From NCBI RefSeq assembly GCF_008727735.1, contig NZ_CP044227.1, positions 2,429,001-2,493,000 of the forward strand: DNA of 64,000 nucleotides, in the 5' to 3' direction. This document shows positions 43,671 through 51,962 of this stretch, piece after piece. The notes beneath the pieces are model-generated. The model was not told where the DNA came from. It worked only from the letters and a program-made list of their open reading frames with translations, and made no database searches. The translations under genes were made by a program, and so were the position numbers. Within the stretch, counting starts at the first letter, position 1. Each line of letters starts with the position of its first letter. Source of the DNA: Flintibacter sp. KGMB00164. Its GTDB lineage: Bacteria > Bacillota > Clostridia > Oscillospirales > Oscillospiraceae.

Positions 43671-43698
43671 GATTTTCACCTATGTTTCCAAAATTAGG

Positions 43699-44298
43699 TC
43701 AAAGGGCCTTGCGGATGCCCTCCAGCAGCTCTCCAAACTCCTCAAAGGCGGGCAGCTCGGGGTGGTCGGCCTTGATTTTGTCGGTGCTCTTGAAGAGGAA
43801 GCCCGCCTTGCTGGCCTGGATCATACCCAGGTCGTTGTAGCTGTCTCCGGCGGCGATGGTCTCATAGCCCATGGACTGCAGGGCCTTCACCGTGGTGAGC
43901 TTGGACTGCTCGCAGCGCATCTTGAAGCCGGTGATCTCCCCGTCGGGAGCCACCTCCAGGCTGTTGCAGAAGATGGTGGGCCAGCCCAGCTTCTTCATCA
44001 GGGGCTGGGCAAACTCCTCAAAGGTGTCGCTGAGGATGACCACCTGGGTCATGGTGCGCAGCTCATCCAAAAACTCCTTAGCCCCGGGCAGGGGGTCGAT
44101 CTTGGCGATGGTGGCCTGGATCTCCTTCAGACCCAGTCCGTGCTCTTTCAGGATGCCCAGACGCCAGCGCATGAGCTTGTCGTAGTCGGGCTCGTCCCGG
44201 GTAGTGCGCTTGAGCTCAGGGATGCCGCTCTCTTCCGCAAAGGCGATCCAGATTTCGGGGACCAGAACGCCCTCCATATCCAAACATACGATATTCAT
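43699..44298 (-). CDS. thrH: Phosphoserine phosphatase / homoserine phosphotransferase ThrH
   Basis: 199 residues of HAD fold, starting after GGAGGA. The nucleophile motif is CLDMEGVLVPE (Asp7, with Glu at +2 instead of Asp, typical of ThrH), motif II VILSDTF, and motif IV AAGDSYNDLGM. ThrH hydrolyses phosphoserine and can move its phosphate to homoserine. Lies between DUF1015 and an aminotransferase, suggesting a serine/threonine cluster. Confidence 0.93.
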   Translation of the reverse strand: MNIVCLDMEGVLVPEIWIAFAEESGIPELKRTTRDEPDYDKLMRWRLGILKEHGLGLKEIQATIAKIDPLPGAKEFLDELRTMTQVVILSDTFEEFAQPLMKKLGWPTIFCNSLEVAPDGEITGFKMRCEQSKLTTVKALQSMGYETIAAGDSYNDLGMIQASKAGFLFKSTDKIKADHPELPAFEEFGELLEGIRKAL

Positions 44299-44336
44299 GA
44301 TCTTATTCCTCCATGCCGCTTCTCAGTTCGTCCGGC

Positions 44337-45521
44337 TTATTCTTCTCCCTGCTTACGGCGCAGGTTCTGCAAAAAGTTATCCATACGGCTGACCGCCTCG
44401 GCGATGTCCTTCATGGAAGCGGCGTAGCAGGCCCGCACAAAGCCCTCGCCGCCCGGTCCAAAGGCAGTGCCGGGAATGACGGCCACCTTCTCCTCCATGA
44501 GGAAGCGCTCACAGAACTCCTCCGAGGTCAGGCCGCTGGACTTGATGCAGGGGAATACGTAAAAGGCGCCCTTGGGCTCAAAGCAGGTAAGGCCGATGCG
44601 GTTGAGGTTTTCCACCAGGTAGCGGCGGCGGCTGTCGTACTCCTCCCGCATATGTTCAATGTCCTTGTCGCCGTTGCGCATGGCTTCGATGGCGGCGTAC
44701 TGGCTGGTGGTGGGCGCGGACATGATGCCAAACTGGTGCAGCTTGGTCATAGCGGCGATCACCGGCTGGGGAGCGCACACATAGCCCATGCGCCAGCCGG
44801 TCATGGCATGGCTCTTGGAGAAGCCGTTGACCACCACGGTGCGCTCATACATATCGGTAAGGTTGGCCATGGACACGTGGCGCTGGCCGTAGGTAAGCTC
44901 GGCGTAAATTTCGTCGGAGATCACCATGATATCAGTGCCCCGCAGCACCTCGGCAATAGCCTCCAGGTCGGGGCGGCTCATGATGCCGCCGGTGGGGTTG
45001 GAGGGGAAGGGCAGCACCAGCACCTTGGTCTTGGGGGTGATGGCGGCCTTGAGCTGCTCGGGGGTGAGGCGGAACTGGTCCTCCGCCTTCAGCTCTACAT
45101 ACACCGGCACGCCGCCGGCCATCTCGGTAAGAGGCCCGTAGCACACAAAGGAGGGCACGGGCACGATGACCTCGTCACCGGGGTTCAGCAGGCAGCGCAG
45201 GGCCAGGTCGATGGCCTCACTGCCGCCCACAGTGACCAGGATCTGCTTGGCGTAGTCGTAGCTCAGATCAAAGCGGCGGCGCAGGTAGTTGGAGATCTCC
45301 CGCCGCAGCTCCAGCATACCGGCGTTGGAGGTGTACTTGGTGTGGCCCCGCTCCAGGGAGTAGATACCCGCGTCCCGGATGTGCCAGGGTGTAACAAAGT
45401 CGGGCTCGCCGATACCCAGGGAGATGGCGTCGGTCATCTCCTCCAGGATGTCGAAAAACTTACGGATGCCCGAGGGCTTGATATTCTGGATGCGCTGAGA
45501 AATGATCTGGTCGTAATTCAT
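44337..45521 (-). CDS. Class I aminotransferase (AraT/PatA-like)
   Basis: 394 residues. SLGIGEPDFVTPWHIRDAGI near the start, PLP-contact FPSNPTGG, the Schiff-base Lys in NGFSKSHAMTGWRMGYV and the Arg in GEGFVRACYA define fold type I. Its start overlaps the stop of the Lrp-family gene by 4 bp (ATGA), a layout typical of feedback-regulated amino-acid aminotransferases. Substrate probably aromatic or branched amino acids; not resolved here. Confidence 0.92.
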   Translation of the reverse strand: MNYDQIISQRIQNIKPSGIRKFFDILEEMTDAISLGIGEPDFVTPWHIRDAGIYSLERGHTKYTSNAGMLELRREISNYLRRRFDLSYDYAKQILVTVGGSEAIDLALRCLLNPGDEVIVPVPSFVCYGPLTEMAGGVPVYVELKAEDQFRLTPEQLKAAITPKTKVLVLPFPSNPTGGIMSRPDLEAIAEVLRGTDIMVISDEIYAELTYGQRHVSMANLTDMYERTVVVNGFSKSHAMTGWRMGYVCAPQPVIAAMTKLHQFGIMSAPTTSQYAAIEAMRNGDKDIEHMREEYDSRRRYLVENLNRIGLTCFEPKGAFYVFPCIKSSGLTSEEFCERFLMEEKVAVIPGTAFGPGGEGFVRACYAASMKDIAEAVSRMDNFLQNLRRKQGEE

Positions 45522-45997
45522 GAAAACACAAACTCCCTCTCCTGGGGCTCCGGACGGCGGAATACCAGGTGTTTTTCCTTATATTTCTTCAAAATGAAGT
45601 GGGTGGCCGTGCCGGTGACTCCCTCCAGAGGAGCCAGACGCTCGCCCACAAACTGGGCTACCTCCCGCAGGGTGCGGCCGGAGATAATGACCGTCAGGTC
45701 AAACGAACCGCTCATCAGGTACATGCTCTCTACCTCATCGTACTGGTAGATGCGCTCTGCGATGCGGTCAAAACCGTCGATGCTCTGGGGGACGACCTTC
45801 ACCTCGATGAGCGCGGTGACATTCTCCCGCTTCACCCGGTCCCAGTCGATAATGGCCTGATAGCCCAGAATGGTCCCGTCCTGCTCCAGGCGTGCCATCT
45901 CCGCCTTCACCTGTTCCTCGGTCATGCCCGCCTGTGCGGCCAACTGTGCTGCGGACTGGGTGCAGTCCTGCTCCAGCAGCTCCAGCAGTGTGTTCAT
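45518..45997 (-). CDS. Lrp/AsnC family transcriptional regulator
   Basis: 159 residues. N-terminal helix-turn-helix (AAQLAAQAGMTEEQVKAEMARL), a beta linker (GTILGYQAIIDWDRV), then the RAM ligand-binding domain (VEVKVVPQSIDG analogue, SMYLMSGSFDLTVIISG). Translationally coupled to the aminotransferase, whose substrate is likely its effector. A CCAAT-N5-ATTGG dyad just before the start codon may be its operator. Confidence 0.92.
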   Translation of the reverse strand: MNTLLELLEQDCTQSAAQLAAQAGMTEEQVKAEMARLEQDGTILGYQAIIDWDRVKRENVTALIEVKVVPQSIDGFDRIAERIYQYDEVESMYLMSGSFDLTVIISGRTLREVAQFVGERLAPLEGVTGTATHFILKKYKEKHLVFRRPEPQEREFVFS

Positions 45998-46018
45998 AGG
46001 ATACGTCCTCCTTTTTTG

Positions 46019-46074
46019 CCAATATCAAATTGGTGTGTTCTGAATATTATAGCGCATTTTGACTGTATGCGCAA
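46019..46074 (-). promoter_or_regulatory. Promoter and dyad of the Lrp-aminotransferase operon
   Basis: On the minus strand TTGCGC (46069-46074), a 17-bp spacer and TATAAT (46046-46051). Downstream CCAAT-N5-ATTGG (46019-46033) is an inverted repeat between the transcription start and the ribosome site, suitable for autoregulation. Confidence 0.65.
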
Positions 46075-46099
46075 TGCTGGGTCTGTTCTTTCCGCACAA

Positions 46100-46130
46100 A
46101 AAAGACGCCCGCCAGCGGCGGACGTCTTTT
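46100..46130. terminator. Terminator after the TRAP permease gene
   Basis: AAAAGACG-CGCC arms (46100-46113) pair with GGCG-CGTCTTTT (46117-46130), with A-run and T-run on either side, so it works in both directions; 17 nt past the permease stop. Confidence 0.8.
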
Positions 46131-46147
46131 GCTTATGCTCAATTGTG

Positions 46148-48133
46148 TTACGCAGCCACAGAGCGATCCTTTTTGGCGCTCAGATACTGATATACACAGA
46201 TACCAGCCACCAGAACCAGACCGATCAGGTCGGTCACGGTGCCGGGGATCATCATGCACAGGCCGCCGACAGCCATAATAACACGGAACAGGGGGTTGAT
46301 CTTCTTGTAGAGGAAGCCGTTGAGGGCGGCAGCCACACCGAAGATGCCCAGCAGAGAGGTGACACAGATCTGGATGATCTGGACCACCATCATCACCGTA
46401 GAGGTACCCTTACTGAACTCGAAGAGCATCACAGGGCTGAACGCAAAGATGTAGGGGACAATAAAGGCCGCGATGGCAAGTCGTGTTGCGTTGAATGCGG
46501 TCTTCATGGGAGGAGCCTTGGCGATAGCGGAGCCGGCGTAGGCAGCCAGAGCCACGGGCGGGGTAATGTCGGCCACGATGCCGAAGTAGAACACGAAGAA
46601 GTGGGCAGCCACCTTGGGGATACCGATGGCAGGGCTCATCAGGATGGGGGCGCAGGTGGAAGCCATGATGCAGTAGTTAGCGGTGGTAGGCACGCCCATG
46701 CCCAGCACGATGCAGCACAGCATGGTGAGGAACAGAGCGATAATCGCCTGGCCGCCGGAGATCTTTACGATGGCGGTGATAAGCTTGGAAGCCAGACCGG
46801 TGGAGGTGATGCAGCCAGCCACGATACCAGCCATGGCGCAGGCCACAGCCACGGTGATGGTGCCCTTGCCGCCAGCCTCCAGGGCGTCGAAGATCTTGGC
46901 GGGAGTGATGCGGTCTTCCTTATTGACAATACCCACCAGAATGGTGATCACGATGGCCACCGCAGCGCAGAACTGCATGGTCTTCATGTTCAGGGAGACC
47001 ATGACCACCAGAACAACCAGGGGCAGCAGCAGGTAAACCTTGGGCAGCAGCTTGCGCATCTTGGGCAGCTGCTCTCTGGGAATACCCTTCAGGCCCAGCT
47101 TCTTGGCTTCCAGATGGACCGCAATGTAAATGCCGGTGAAGTAGAGGATAGCGGGCAGGATGGCCTTCAGTGCTACCTGAGCATAGGGGATACCCATGTA
47201 CTCAGCCATCAGGAAGGCAGCAGCGCCCATGATGGGGGGCATGATCTGACCGCCGGTGGAGGCAGCAGCCTCAACGGCGCCGGCAAACTGAGGCTTATAG
47301 CCCGTCTTCTTCATCATGGGAATGGTGACGGAGCCGGTGGTCACAGTGTTGCCCACGGAAGAGCCGGACACCATGCCGCACAGAGCGGAGGAGATAACGG
47401 CTACCTTGGCGGGGCCGCCGGAGGAAGAACCGGCCACGGAGTTTGCCAAATCAATAAAGAAGTTGGAAATTCCGGTGCGTTCCAGGAAGGCGCCGAAAAT
47501 AATAAACACAACAATGTAGGTGGCACACACCTTTACAGGAGTGCCCATCACGCCGCTGGTGGTATAGAACAGGTCATAGATGACCTTTCCGAACCGAACA
47601 TTGGCAAAGGTGTAAATCAGCAGAGCGCCCGCCACACACAAAATGGGCAACCCTACGCAGCGGCGGCACAGCTCCGCCAGTGCCAGTACACCGATGATGG
47701 CAATAGCCACCATGAAGGGCTCATTGGTTACCTTGGTTGCTTTCAGCAGGATATCCTTGGCGTTGGCTGCAAAGTAGAAGAAGGAGCCTGCGCCAAGCAC
47801 CATGATAACCAAATCATACCAAGGGATGTAGTTTACCTTCATATATCCCTTTTTCACAGGATAGTTCAGGTAACCGATGATAAGGATCAGACCCAGGAAC
47901 ATGGTCAGACGAACCTCCAGCAGGCCGCTGACAAACAAAGTCACGATGATACAGTACAGGGAAAAGAGCGCCATGATGGTCTTGACCACCAGCTTGGGCT
48001 TTCCTTCCCAAATACGGGTGTTGGACTCACGGTCATATTTTTTCATGACCTCGTCCACTGCGTCGGCAACGTTCACGTCCGCTTCCACGTCGGCTGCAGC
48101 TGCCTGTTTCTCCCTTTCTTTTTCGTAATCCAT
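46148..48133 (-). CDS. TRAP transporter fused permease (DctQ-DctM)
   Basis: 661 residues with about 18 hydrophobic segments. The first third is the small-subunit (DctQ-like, four to five helices) and the rest the large DctM unit with GSSVGNTVTTGSVTIPMMKK, AAASTGGQIMPPIMGAAAFL, CCIVLGMGVPTTANYCIMAS and YFGIVADITPPVALAAYAGS, the 4TM/12TM fused TAXI-type signature. It imports an organic acid or amino acid using a Na+ gradient, fed by the TAXI binding protein encoded upstream. Confidence 0.95.
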   Translation of the reverse strand: MDYEKEREKQAAAADVEADVNVADAVDEVMKKYDRESNTRIWEGKPKLVVKTIMALFSLYCIIVTLFVSGLLEVRLTMFLGLILIIGYLNYPVKKGYMKVNYIPWYDLVIMVLGAGSFFYFAANAKDILLKATKVTNEPFMVAIAIIGVLALAELCRRCVGLPILCVAGALLIYTFANVRFGKVIYDLFYTTSGVMGTPVKVCATYIVVFIIFGAFLERTGISNFFIDLANSVAGSSSGGPAKVAVISSALCGMVSGSSVGNTVTTGSVTIPMMKKTGYKPQFAGAVEAAASTGGQIMPPIMGAAAFLMAEYMGIPYAQVALKAILPAILYFTGIYIAVHLEAKKLGLKGIPREQLPKMRKLLPKVYLLLPLVVLVVMVSLNMKTMQFCAAVAIVITILVGIVNKEDRITPAKIFDALEAGGKGTITVAVACAMAGIVAGCITSTGLASKLITAIVKISGGQAIIALFLTMLCCIVLGMGVPTTANYCIMASTCAPILMSPAIGIPKVAAHFFVFYFGIVADITPPVALAAYAGSAIAKAPPMKTAFNATRLAIAAFIVPYIFAFSPVMLFEFSKGTSTVMMVVQIIQICVTSLLGIFGVAAALNGFLYKKINPLFRVIMAVGGLCMMIPGTVTDLIGLVLVAGICVYQYLSAKKDRSVAA

Positions 48134-48165
48134 AGAGCAAAATCCTTTCTGCGTTCTCCTTTACG

Positions 48166-48292
48166 GTTCCGCGGCTGCCTGCGGAACACACGCGCCCGCA
48201 CGCCCTTTAGGGAATGCGGGCGCTTCTGCTTCGCAAGTTGATCCCGCAATTCACAGCGGGCTGCGGCGGACTAATCCGCCGCAGCCCATCAA
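48166..48292. repeat. Hairpin cluster between TAXI binding-protein and permease genes
   Basis: In 180 bp between genes there are several inverted repeats: GTTCCGC/GCGGAAC (48166-48187), GCGCCCGCA/TGCGGGCGC (about 48192-48222, with inner CCCT/AGGG), CCCGC/GCGGG (48243-48260) and a 13-bp stem with CTAA loop (48258-48287). None has a T-run. Such structures stabilise the 3' end of the binding-protein message relative to the permease. Confidence 0.65.
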
Positions 48293-48315
48293 TTGACTGT
48301 CAGCAGGGATTGGAT

Positions 48316-49362
48316 TTACTTGGTGGGAACTTCGATGCCCTTCTCAGCGAAGTAGGCCGCAGCACCGGGATGATAGGGAACAGCGGTGTTGGAAGCGGCA
48401 AACTCCAGATCCAGCTCAGCGCCCTTACTGTGGGCAGCAGCCAGAGCCTCGGTGTTCTCGAAGATACCGAACAGGAAGTTGTACACATCGGCCTCAGACA
48501 CGTCGTCGCGGGCGATCACAGTAGCGACCACGGCCACGGTGGTGGCGTCGGCTTCCATCTCATAAGCATCAGCGGAGATGACGGCCTTCTCGTAGTAGGG
48601 AGAGCTCTCCTTCAGCTTGTCGATGTGCTCGTCGTCCAGGTTAACCAGATACACGTCCTTGGTGGTGGCCAGGGAGGTGATGGCGGTGGTGGGAGCGCCG
48701 GCAACCACGAAAGCGGCGTCGATCTTGCCGTCCTGCAGGGACTCAGCGCTGGTGCCGAAGTCCTCCAGAGTGGCCTGGATGTCGTTCTCGGTCATATCAT
48801 AAGCGGCCAGAACGTCAATGGCGTTATAGTACACGCCGGAACCGGGAGCGCCGATGGACACGCGCTTACCCTTCAGGTCGGCAACGGTCTTGATTTCGGG
48901 ATCCAGGGTAACAATCTGGACCTGCTCCATGTACAGGGAAGCGACGGTGGAGAAGTCAGTGACGGCAGCGCCATCGAAGTTACGGATGCCCTGGTAGGCA
49001 TAAGCCATAACGTCGGACTGCACGAAGCCCAGCTGGGCGTCGCCAATCTCCATGTTCTCAATGTTAGCCTGAGAACCGCCGGAAGAAATAACGGTCACCT
49101 GGGTGCTGGTAGCCTCGCCAACCTTACCGGCCAGAACGCCGCCAAAGCCGAAGTAGGTACCCTGATCACCGCCAGTGGTGAAGGTCAGGCTGGTGCCGCC
49201 CTCTTTGCCGCCGGTCACGGTCTCAGTGCCAGCATTGGAGCCGGAGCCAGAACCAGAGCCAGAGCCGGAACCAGAACTGCTACCGCCGGAAGTGGTGCAG
49301 GCCGTGAGGGACAGGCTGGCAGTAAGAGCCAGAGCCAGAACCAGAGCAAGTTTCTTTTTCAT
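48316..49362 (-). CDS. TAXI family TRAP solute-binding lipoprotein
   Basis: 348 residues starting 7 nt after GGAGGA. Lipoprotein signal with lipobox LTAC (Cys22), followed by a Gly/Ser linker. The mature protein has TFTTGGDQGTYFGFGGVLAG, GKRVSIGAPGSGVYYNAIDVL and AFVVAGAPTTAITSLA, the TAXI signatures. It probably binds glutamate or another acidic solute; the ligand is not determined from sequence. First gene of the transporter operon. Confidence 0.95.
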   Translation of the reverse strand: MKKKLALVLALALTASLSLTACTTSGGSSSGSGSGSGSGSGSNAGTETVTGGKEGGTSLTFTTGGDQGTYFGFGGVLAGKVGEATSTQVTVISSGGSQANIENMEIGDAQLGFVQSDVMAYAYQGIRNFDGAAVTDFSTVASLYMEQVQIVTLDPEIKTVADLKGKRVSIGAPGSGVYYNAIDVLAAYDMTENDIQATLEDFGTSAESLQDGKIDAAFVVAGAPTTAITSLATTKDVYLVNLDDEHIDKLKESSPYYEKAVISADAYEMEADATTVAVVATVIARDDVSEADVYNFLFGIFENTEALAAAHSKGAELDLEFAASNTAVPYHPGAAAYFAEKGIEVPTK

Positions 49363-49414
49363 GTAGATTCCTCCAATTCAATGATTGATTTGCAGGGACA
49401 ATACTTGCAGGCTT

Positions 49415-49521
49415 ATTATAGTATATTTGTTAAAAAAACGCAATAACGTTTTTTAACGTTTTGTGAACTACGTCAAAAATGTTATCATTTTTCCCTATTT
49501 CTGTATTTTTTTCATAACGTT
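49415..49521 (-). promoter_or_regulatory. TAXI operon promoter and AACGTT repeats
   Basis: On the minus strand TTGCGT (49438-49443), a 17-bp spacer and TATAAT (49415-49420). Upstream, the palindrome AACGTT flanked by T-runs recurs at 49445-49450, 49455-49460 and 49516-49521. The first two are 10 bp apart, one helical turn. They may bind a regulator. Confidence 0.6.
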
Positions 49522-49561
49522 TTTGAATGTTCTTTATGACATTTTAACATCGTCTTTTTGA

Positions 49562-50257
49562 CTAAGGACGCCATCCGTCCATGGCCTGTTCCAGCTTTGC
49601 CAGGGCCCGTTTTTCGATACGGGACACATAGGACCGGCTGATACCGCACCGGGCAGCCACCTCACGTTGCGTCCGTGGAGGCTGGTCATCCAGTCCGTAG
49701 CGCAGGGTGATGATGGCCCGCTCCCGGGGGTTGAGGCACTCCCCCACACACTGCCGCACTCGCCTGCACGCATCCCGGGTATCCAGGTCCTCCAGCATGT
49801 TGTCATCCACAGCAATGACATCCATCAAGGACAGGGAATTTCCGTCCCCGCCGTTTTCCATGGTGTCGGAAAGTGAGACCTCCCCCTGGAGTTTCTTCTG
49901 CGCCCGGAAGTGCATGAGGATCTCATTTTCAATACACCGGGAGGCATAGGTGGCCAGGCGCACGTTCTTATCTGCTTTAAAGGTGGAGATCCCTTTGATG
50001 AGGCCAATAGTGCCGATAGAGATCAGGTCGTCCTGGTCCCCGGTCTGAGCGTAATATTTTTTGACTATATGAGCCACCAGCCGCAGATTGTGCTCCACCA
50101 GAATATTCCGCGCCTCCAGGTCCCCCTGGGCGCACCGCTCCAAATATTTGCGCTCCTCCTCCGCTTTCAGCGGCCGGGGGAAGGAGCCTCCGCCTCCTGA
50201 CAGCCGCAGGGTAAAAAACAGGCCGTTGAGCACCAGATAGATCACTGGGGAAAGCAT
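49562..50257 (-). CDS. sigK: RNA polymerase sporulation sigma factor SigK (uninterrupted)
   Basis: 231 residues from ATG 50257, 7 nt after AGGAGGTG. A hydrophobic pro-sequence (MLSPVIYLVLNGLFFTLRL) precedes region 1.2 (EEERKYLERCAQGD). Region 2 has NLRLVAHIVKKYY and DLISIGTIGLIKGI, and region 4 TQREVAARCGISRSYVSRIEKRAL. This is the late mother-cell factor; in B. subtilis it is split by the skin element but here the frame is continuous. The pro-sequence implies activation by a SpoIVFB-type protease. Confidence 0.95.
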   Translation of the reverse strand: MLSPVIYLVLNGLFFTLRLSGGGGSFPRPLKAEEERKYLERCAQGDLEARNILVEHNLRLVAHIVKKYYAQTGDQDDLISIGTIGLIKGISTFKADKNVRLATYASRCIENEILMHFRAQKKLQGEVSLSDTMENGGDGNSLSLMDVIAVDDNMLEDLDTRDACRRVRQCVGECLNPRERAIITLRYGLDDQPPRTQREVAARCGISRSYVSRIEKRALAKLEQAMDGWRP

Positions 50258-50328
50258 AGACAGACACCTCCTGCCCCACTGTATTCTGCCCCTGCCCGTC
50301 CCTATGTCCATTTGTCCCAAAAAGCGGC

Positions 50329-50360
50329 AAAGGAGCCGCCCGAAAATCGGGCGGCTCCTT
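50329..50360 (-). terminator. Terminator of the bil-like operon
   Basis: A 12-bp stem (AGGAGCCGCCCG with CGGGCGGCTCCT, about 50331-50359) with an AAAAT loop, followed on the minus strand by TTTGCCGCTTTTT, 12 nt past the flavodoxin stop. Confidence 0.8.
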
Positions 50361-50370
50361 CTCCTTATAT

Positions 50371-50853
50371 TTATTTCGTCACTGCCTGCTTCAGCCCATC
50401 CAGATCCTGCTGGTCGGGATGGCTGAGGGCGCGGTCAAAGTTTTCCAGCATCATGGTACGCCGGGGGCTGTCCTCCATGGCTTCGTAGCGGTCCCGCACC
50501 ACCTGGGGCATCTTGCCCTGGCACATGTAGGTCCCAACCACCTGCACACCGGAGGCTAGATTCTCCTTCACCCGGCCCAGGATCTGCTCAAAGTAGGCGG
50601 GCGCACCGCCAAACCCGGCCGTGCCGAAGAGAAACACCTTCTGATTGGTCAGGCTTTGGAGAAAGTGGGAGGTCTGCTCGTCGCAGGTACCCTTGTCCGT
50701 CCAGAATCCTACGTAGATGGTATCGGCGCCGAGGGCCTCGGCGTGAGGCGCGCCGAAGTAGCTGCACTCCTCCTGGGGCAGCGCCTCCCGGATGGCCTGG
50801 GCCAGCAGGGCAGTGTTGCCGGTGCGGCTGCTGTAAACGATGGAATAGCTCAT
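50371..50853 (-). CDS. bilS: Flavodoxin family protein, BilS-like
   Basis: 160 residues. The FMN phosphate loop SSRTGNTALLAQAI and the later VFLFGTAGFGGAPAYFEQIL identify a short flavodoxin. The C-terminal RYEAMEDSPRRTMMLENFDRAL is typical of the clostridial flavodoxin group seen next to ene-reductases. Its start is fused to the bilR stop as ATGA. In the published bilirubin operon, BilS is a flavodoxin that helps electron supply to the reductase. Symbol assigned by position and family, so moderately confident. Confidence 0.8.
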   Translation of the reverse strand: MSYSIVYSSRTGNTALLAQAIREALPQEECSYFGAPHAEALGADTIYVGFWTDKGTCDEQTSHFLQSLTNQKVFLFGTAGFGGAPAYFEQILGRVKENLASGVQVVGTYMCQGKMPQVVRDRYEAMEDSPRRTMMLENFDRALSHPDQQDLDGLKQAVTK

Positions 50854-51962
50854 TTCGTTTCCTTCCTTTCATAAATGCAGTGGACGCCCTGGTGGGCCAT
50901 CATGCCTCCCAGGCACTTTTTGTTGCAGCGGACACAGCGGTGGATCTCCCCGGCCTGGCCGGAGCACACCTTGTTGGGCCACTCCGGGTCGGCAGTCAGC
51001 TGACGGCTCATGGCGGCACAGTCGATGCGGTCGCTTTTCAGCTGCTCCTCCACAAAGTCGGGATCGGTGAGCCCGCCCACACCGCAGATGGGCAGCTTGG
51101 TGAGCTTTCGCACCTGGTCACAGAACTTCAAGAAACAGCCCTCTGCCCCAAATTCCGGGTGATTCTTCGGGGGGATGGTGTCGCTGAGTTCTCCGTGGTT
51201 GGCCAGAGTCACATGGAAGCTGGTAACCCCCGCCTGCTCCAGCAGAGGGACGAAGATGGGCAGCTCCTCCTCCAGCACGCCGGCGTTTCCATAGTGTGGA
51301 TTCTCCTGACGCACGGCCAGTTTATAGTCAATGGGCACGTCGGGCAGACGGCGGCGGATGGCGGACACCGCCTCCACCGCAAAGCGGGCCCGGTTTTCGG
51401 GGCTGCCGCCGTAGCGATCGGTACGATGGTTAAAGACGGAGGAACTGAAGCTGCCGCACATCCGGTCCCCGTGGACCTGGACCATGTCAAATCCCGCCTG
51501 GATGGCCAGTTCGGCCGCTTTGCCAAAGGCGTCGGTGATCTCCTCCACTTTTTTCTCCGGCAGGCCGGTAATGTAAGGCCCTACCTGCTGGTTCAGCAGA
51601 GGCCGCAGCTCCTCCATAGAGATGCGCTTGGTGAGCACACCGGGGATGTATTTGATCATCCCCTTCAGGTTGGAGTCGGACTGGTGGAGCTGGGCACACA
51701 GCTTACACCCATAGGGGTGGACGGCATCTGCCAGACTCTTGTAAAACTCCATACCCTTCTTGGTGTACAGAGATGGTCCAAAGCCGTGGGGCAGTACCGG
51801 AACATCGCCGATGATGATCATAGCGCAGCCTCCGGCGGCAATCTTCTTCATCCGCTCCAGCAGTTCCTCCTGGGGGAGTCCCAAGCTGGTGGGCGCAAAG
51901 AGGATACGGTTCTTTAAGGTAAGCCCGCCGTAATTCAGGGGGCTGTTGATGGTCTCATACAT
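50850..51962 (-). CDS. bilR: Bilirubin reductase candidate (old yellow enzyme family)
   Basis: 370 residues: an OYE/2,4-dienoyl-CoA reductase TIM barrel without the C-terminal NAD domain. The FMN motif RILFAPTSLGLP lies at 20-31. At 161-167 it has VQVHGDR, ending in Asp166-Arg167 where ordinary OYEs have His-Gly-x-His/Tyr; Asp166 and Arg167 are, as I recall, the active-site pair of BilR. HRTDRYGGSPENRARF follows, and near the end C-x2-C-x3-C (CVRCNKKC) plus a later Cys can hold a 4Fe-4S cluster. It should reduce bilirubin bridge bonds to urobilinogen. Overlaps the MarR gene by 28 bp. Confidence 0.85.
   Translation of the reverse strand: MYETINSPLNYGGLTLKNRILFAPTSLGLPQEELLERMKKIAAGGCAMIIIGDVPVLPHGFGPSLYTKKGMEFYKSLADAVHPYGCKLCAQLHQSDSNLKGMIKYIPGVLTKRISMEELRPLLNQQVGPYITGLPEKKVEEITDAFGKAAELAIQAGFDMVQVHGDRMCGSFSSSVFNHRTDRYGGSPENRARFAVEAVSAIRRRLPDVPIDYKLAVRQENPHYGNAGVLEEELPIFVPLLEQAGVTSFHVTLANHGELSDTIPPKNHPEFGAEGCFLKFCDQVRKLTKLPICGVGGLTDPDFVEEQLKSDRIDCAAMSRQLTADPEWPNKVCSGQAGEIHRCVRCNKKCLGGMMAHQGVHCIYERKETK

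Noticed and set aside
45569-48241. Very long open frame (890 codons) opposite the TRAP genes
   Set aside because: Antisense shadow of the permease and Lrp/aminotransferase region; His/Gly-rich composition, no ribosome site and no family features. High-GC codon use makes such frames common.
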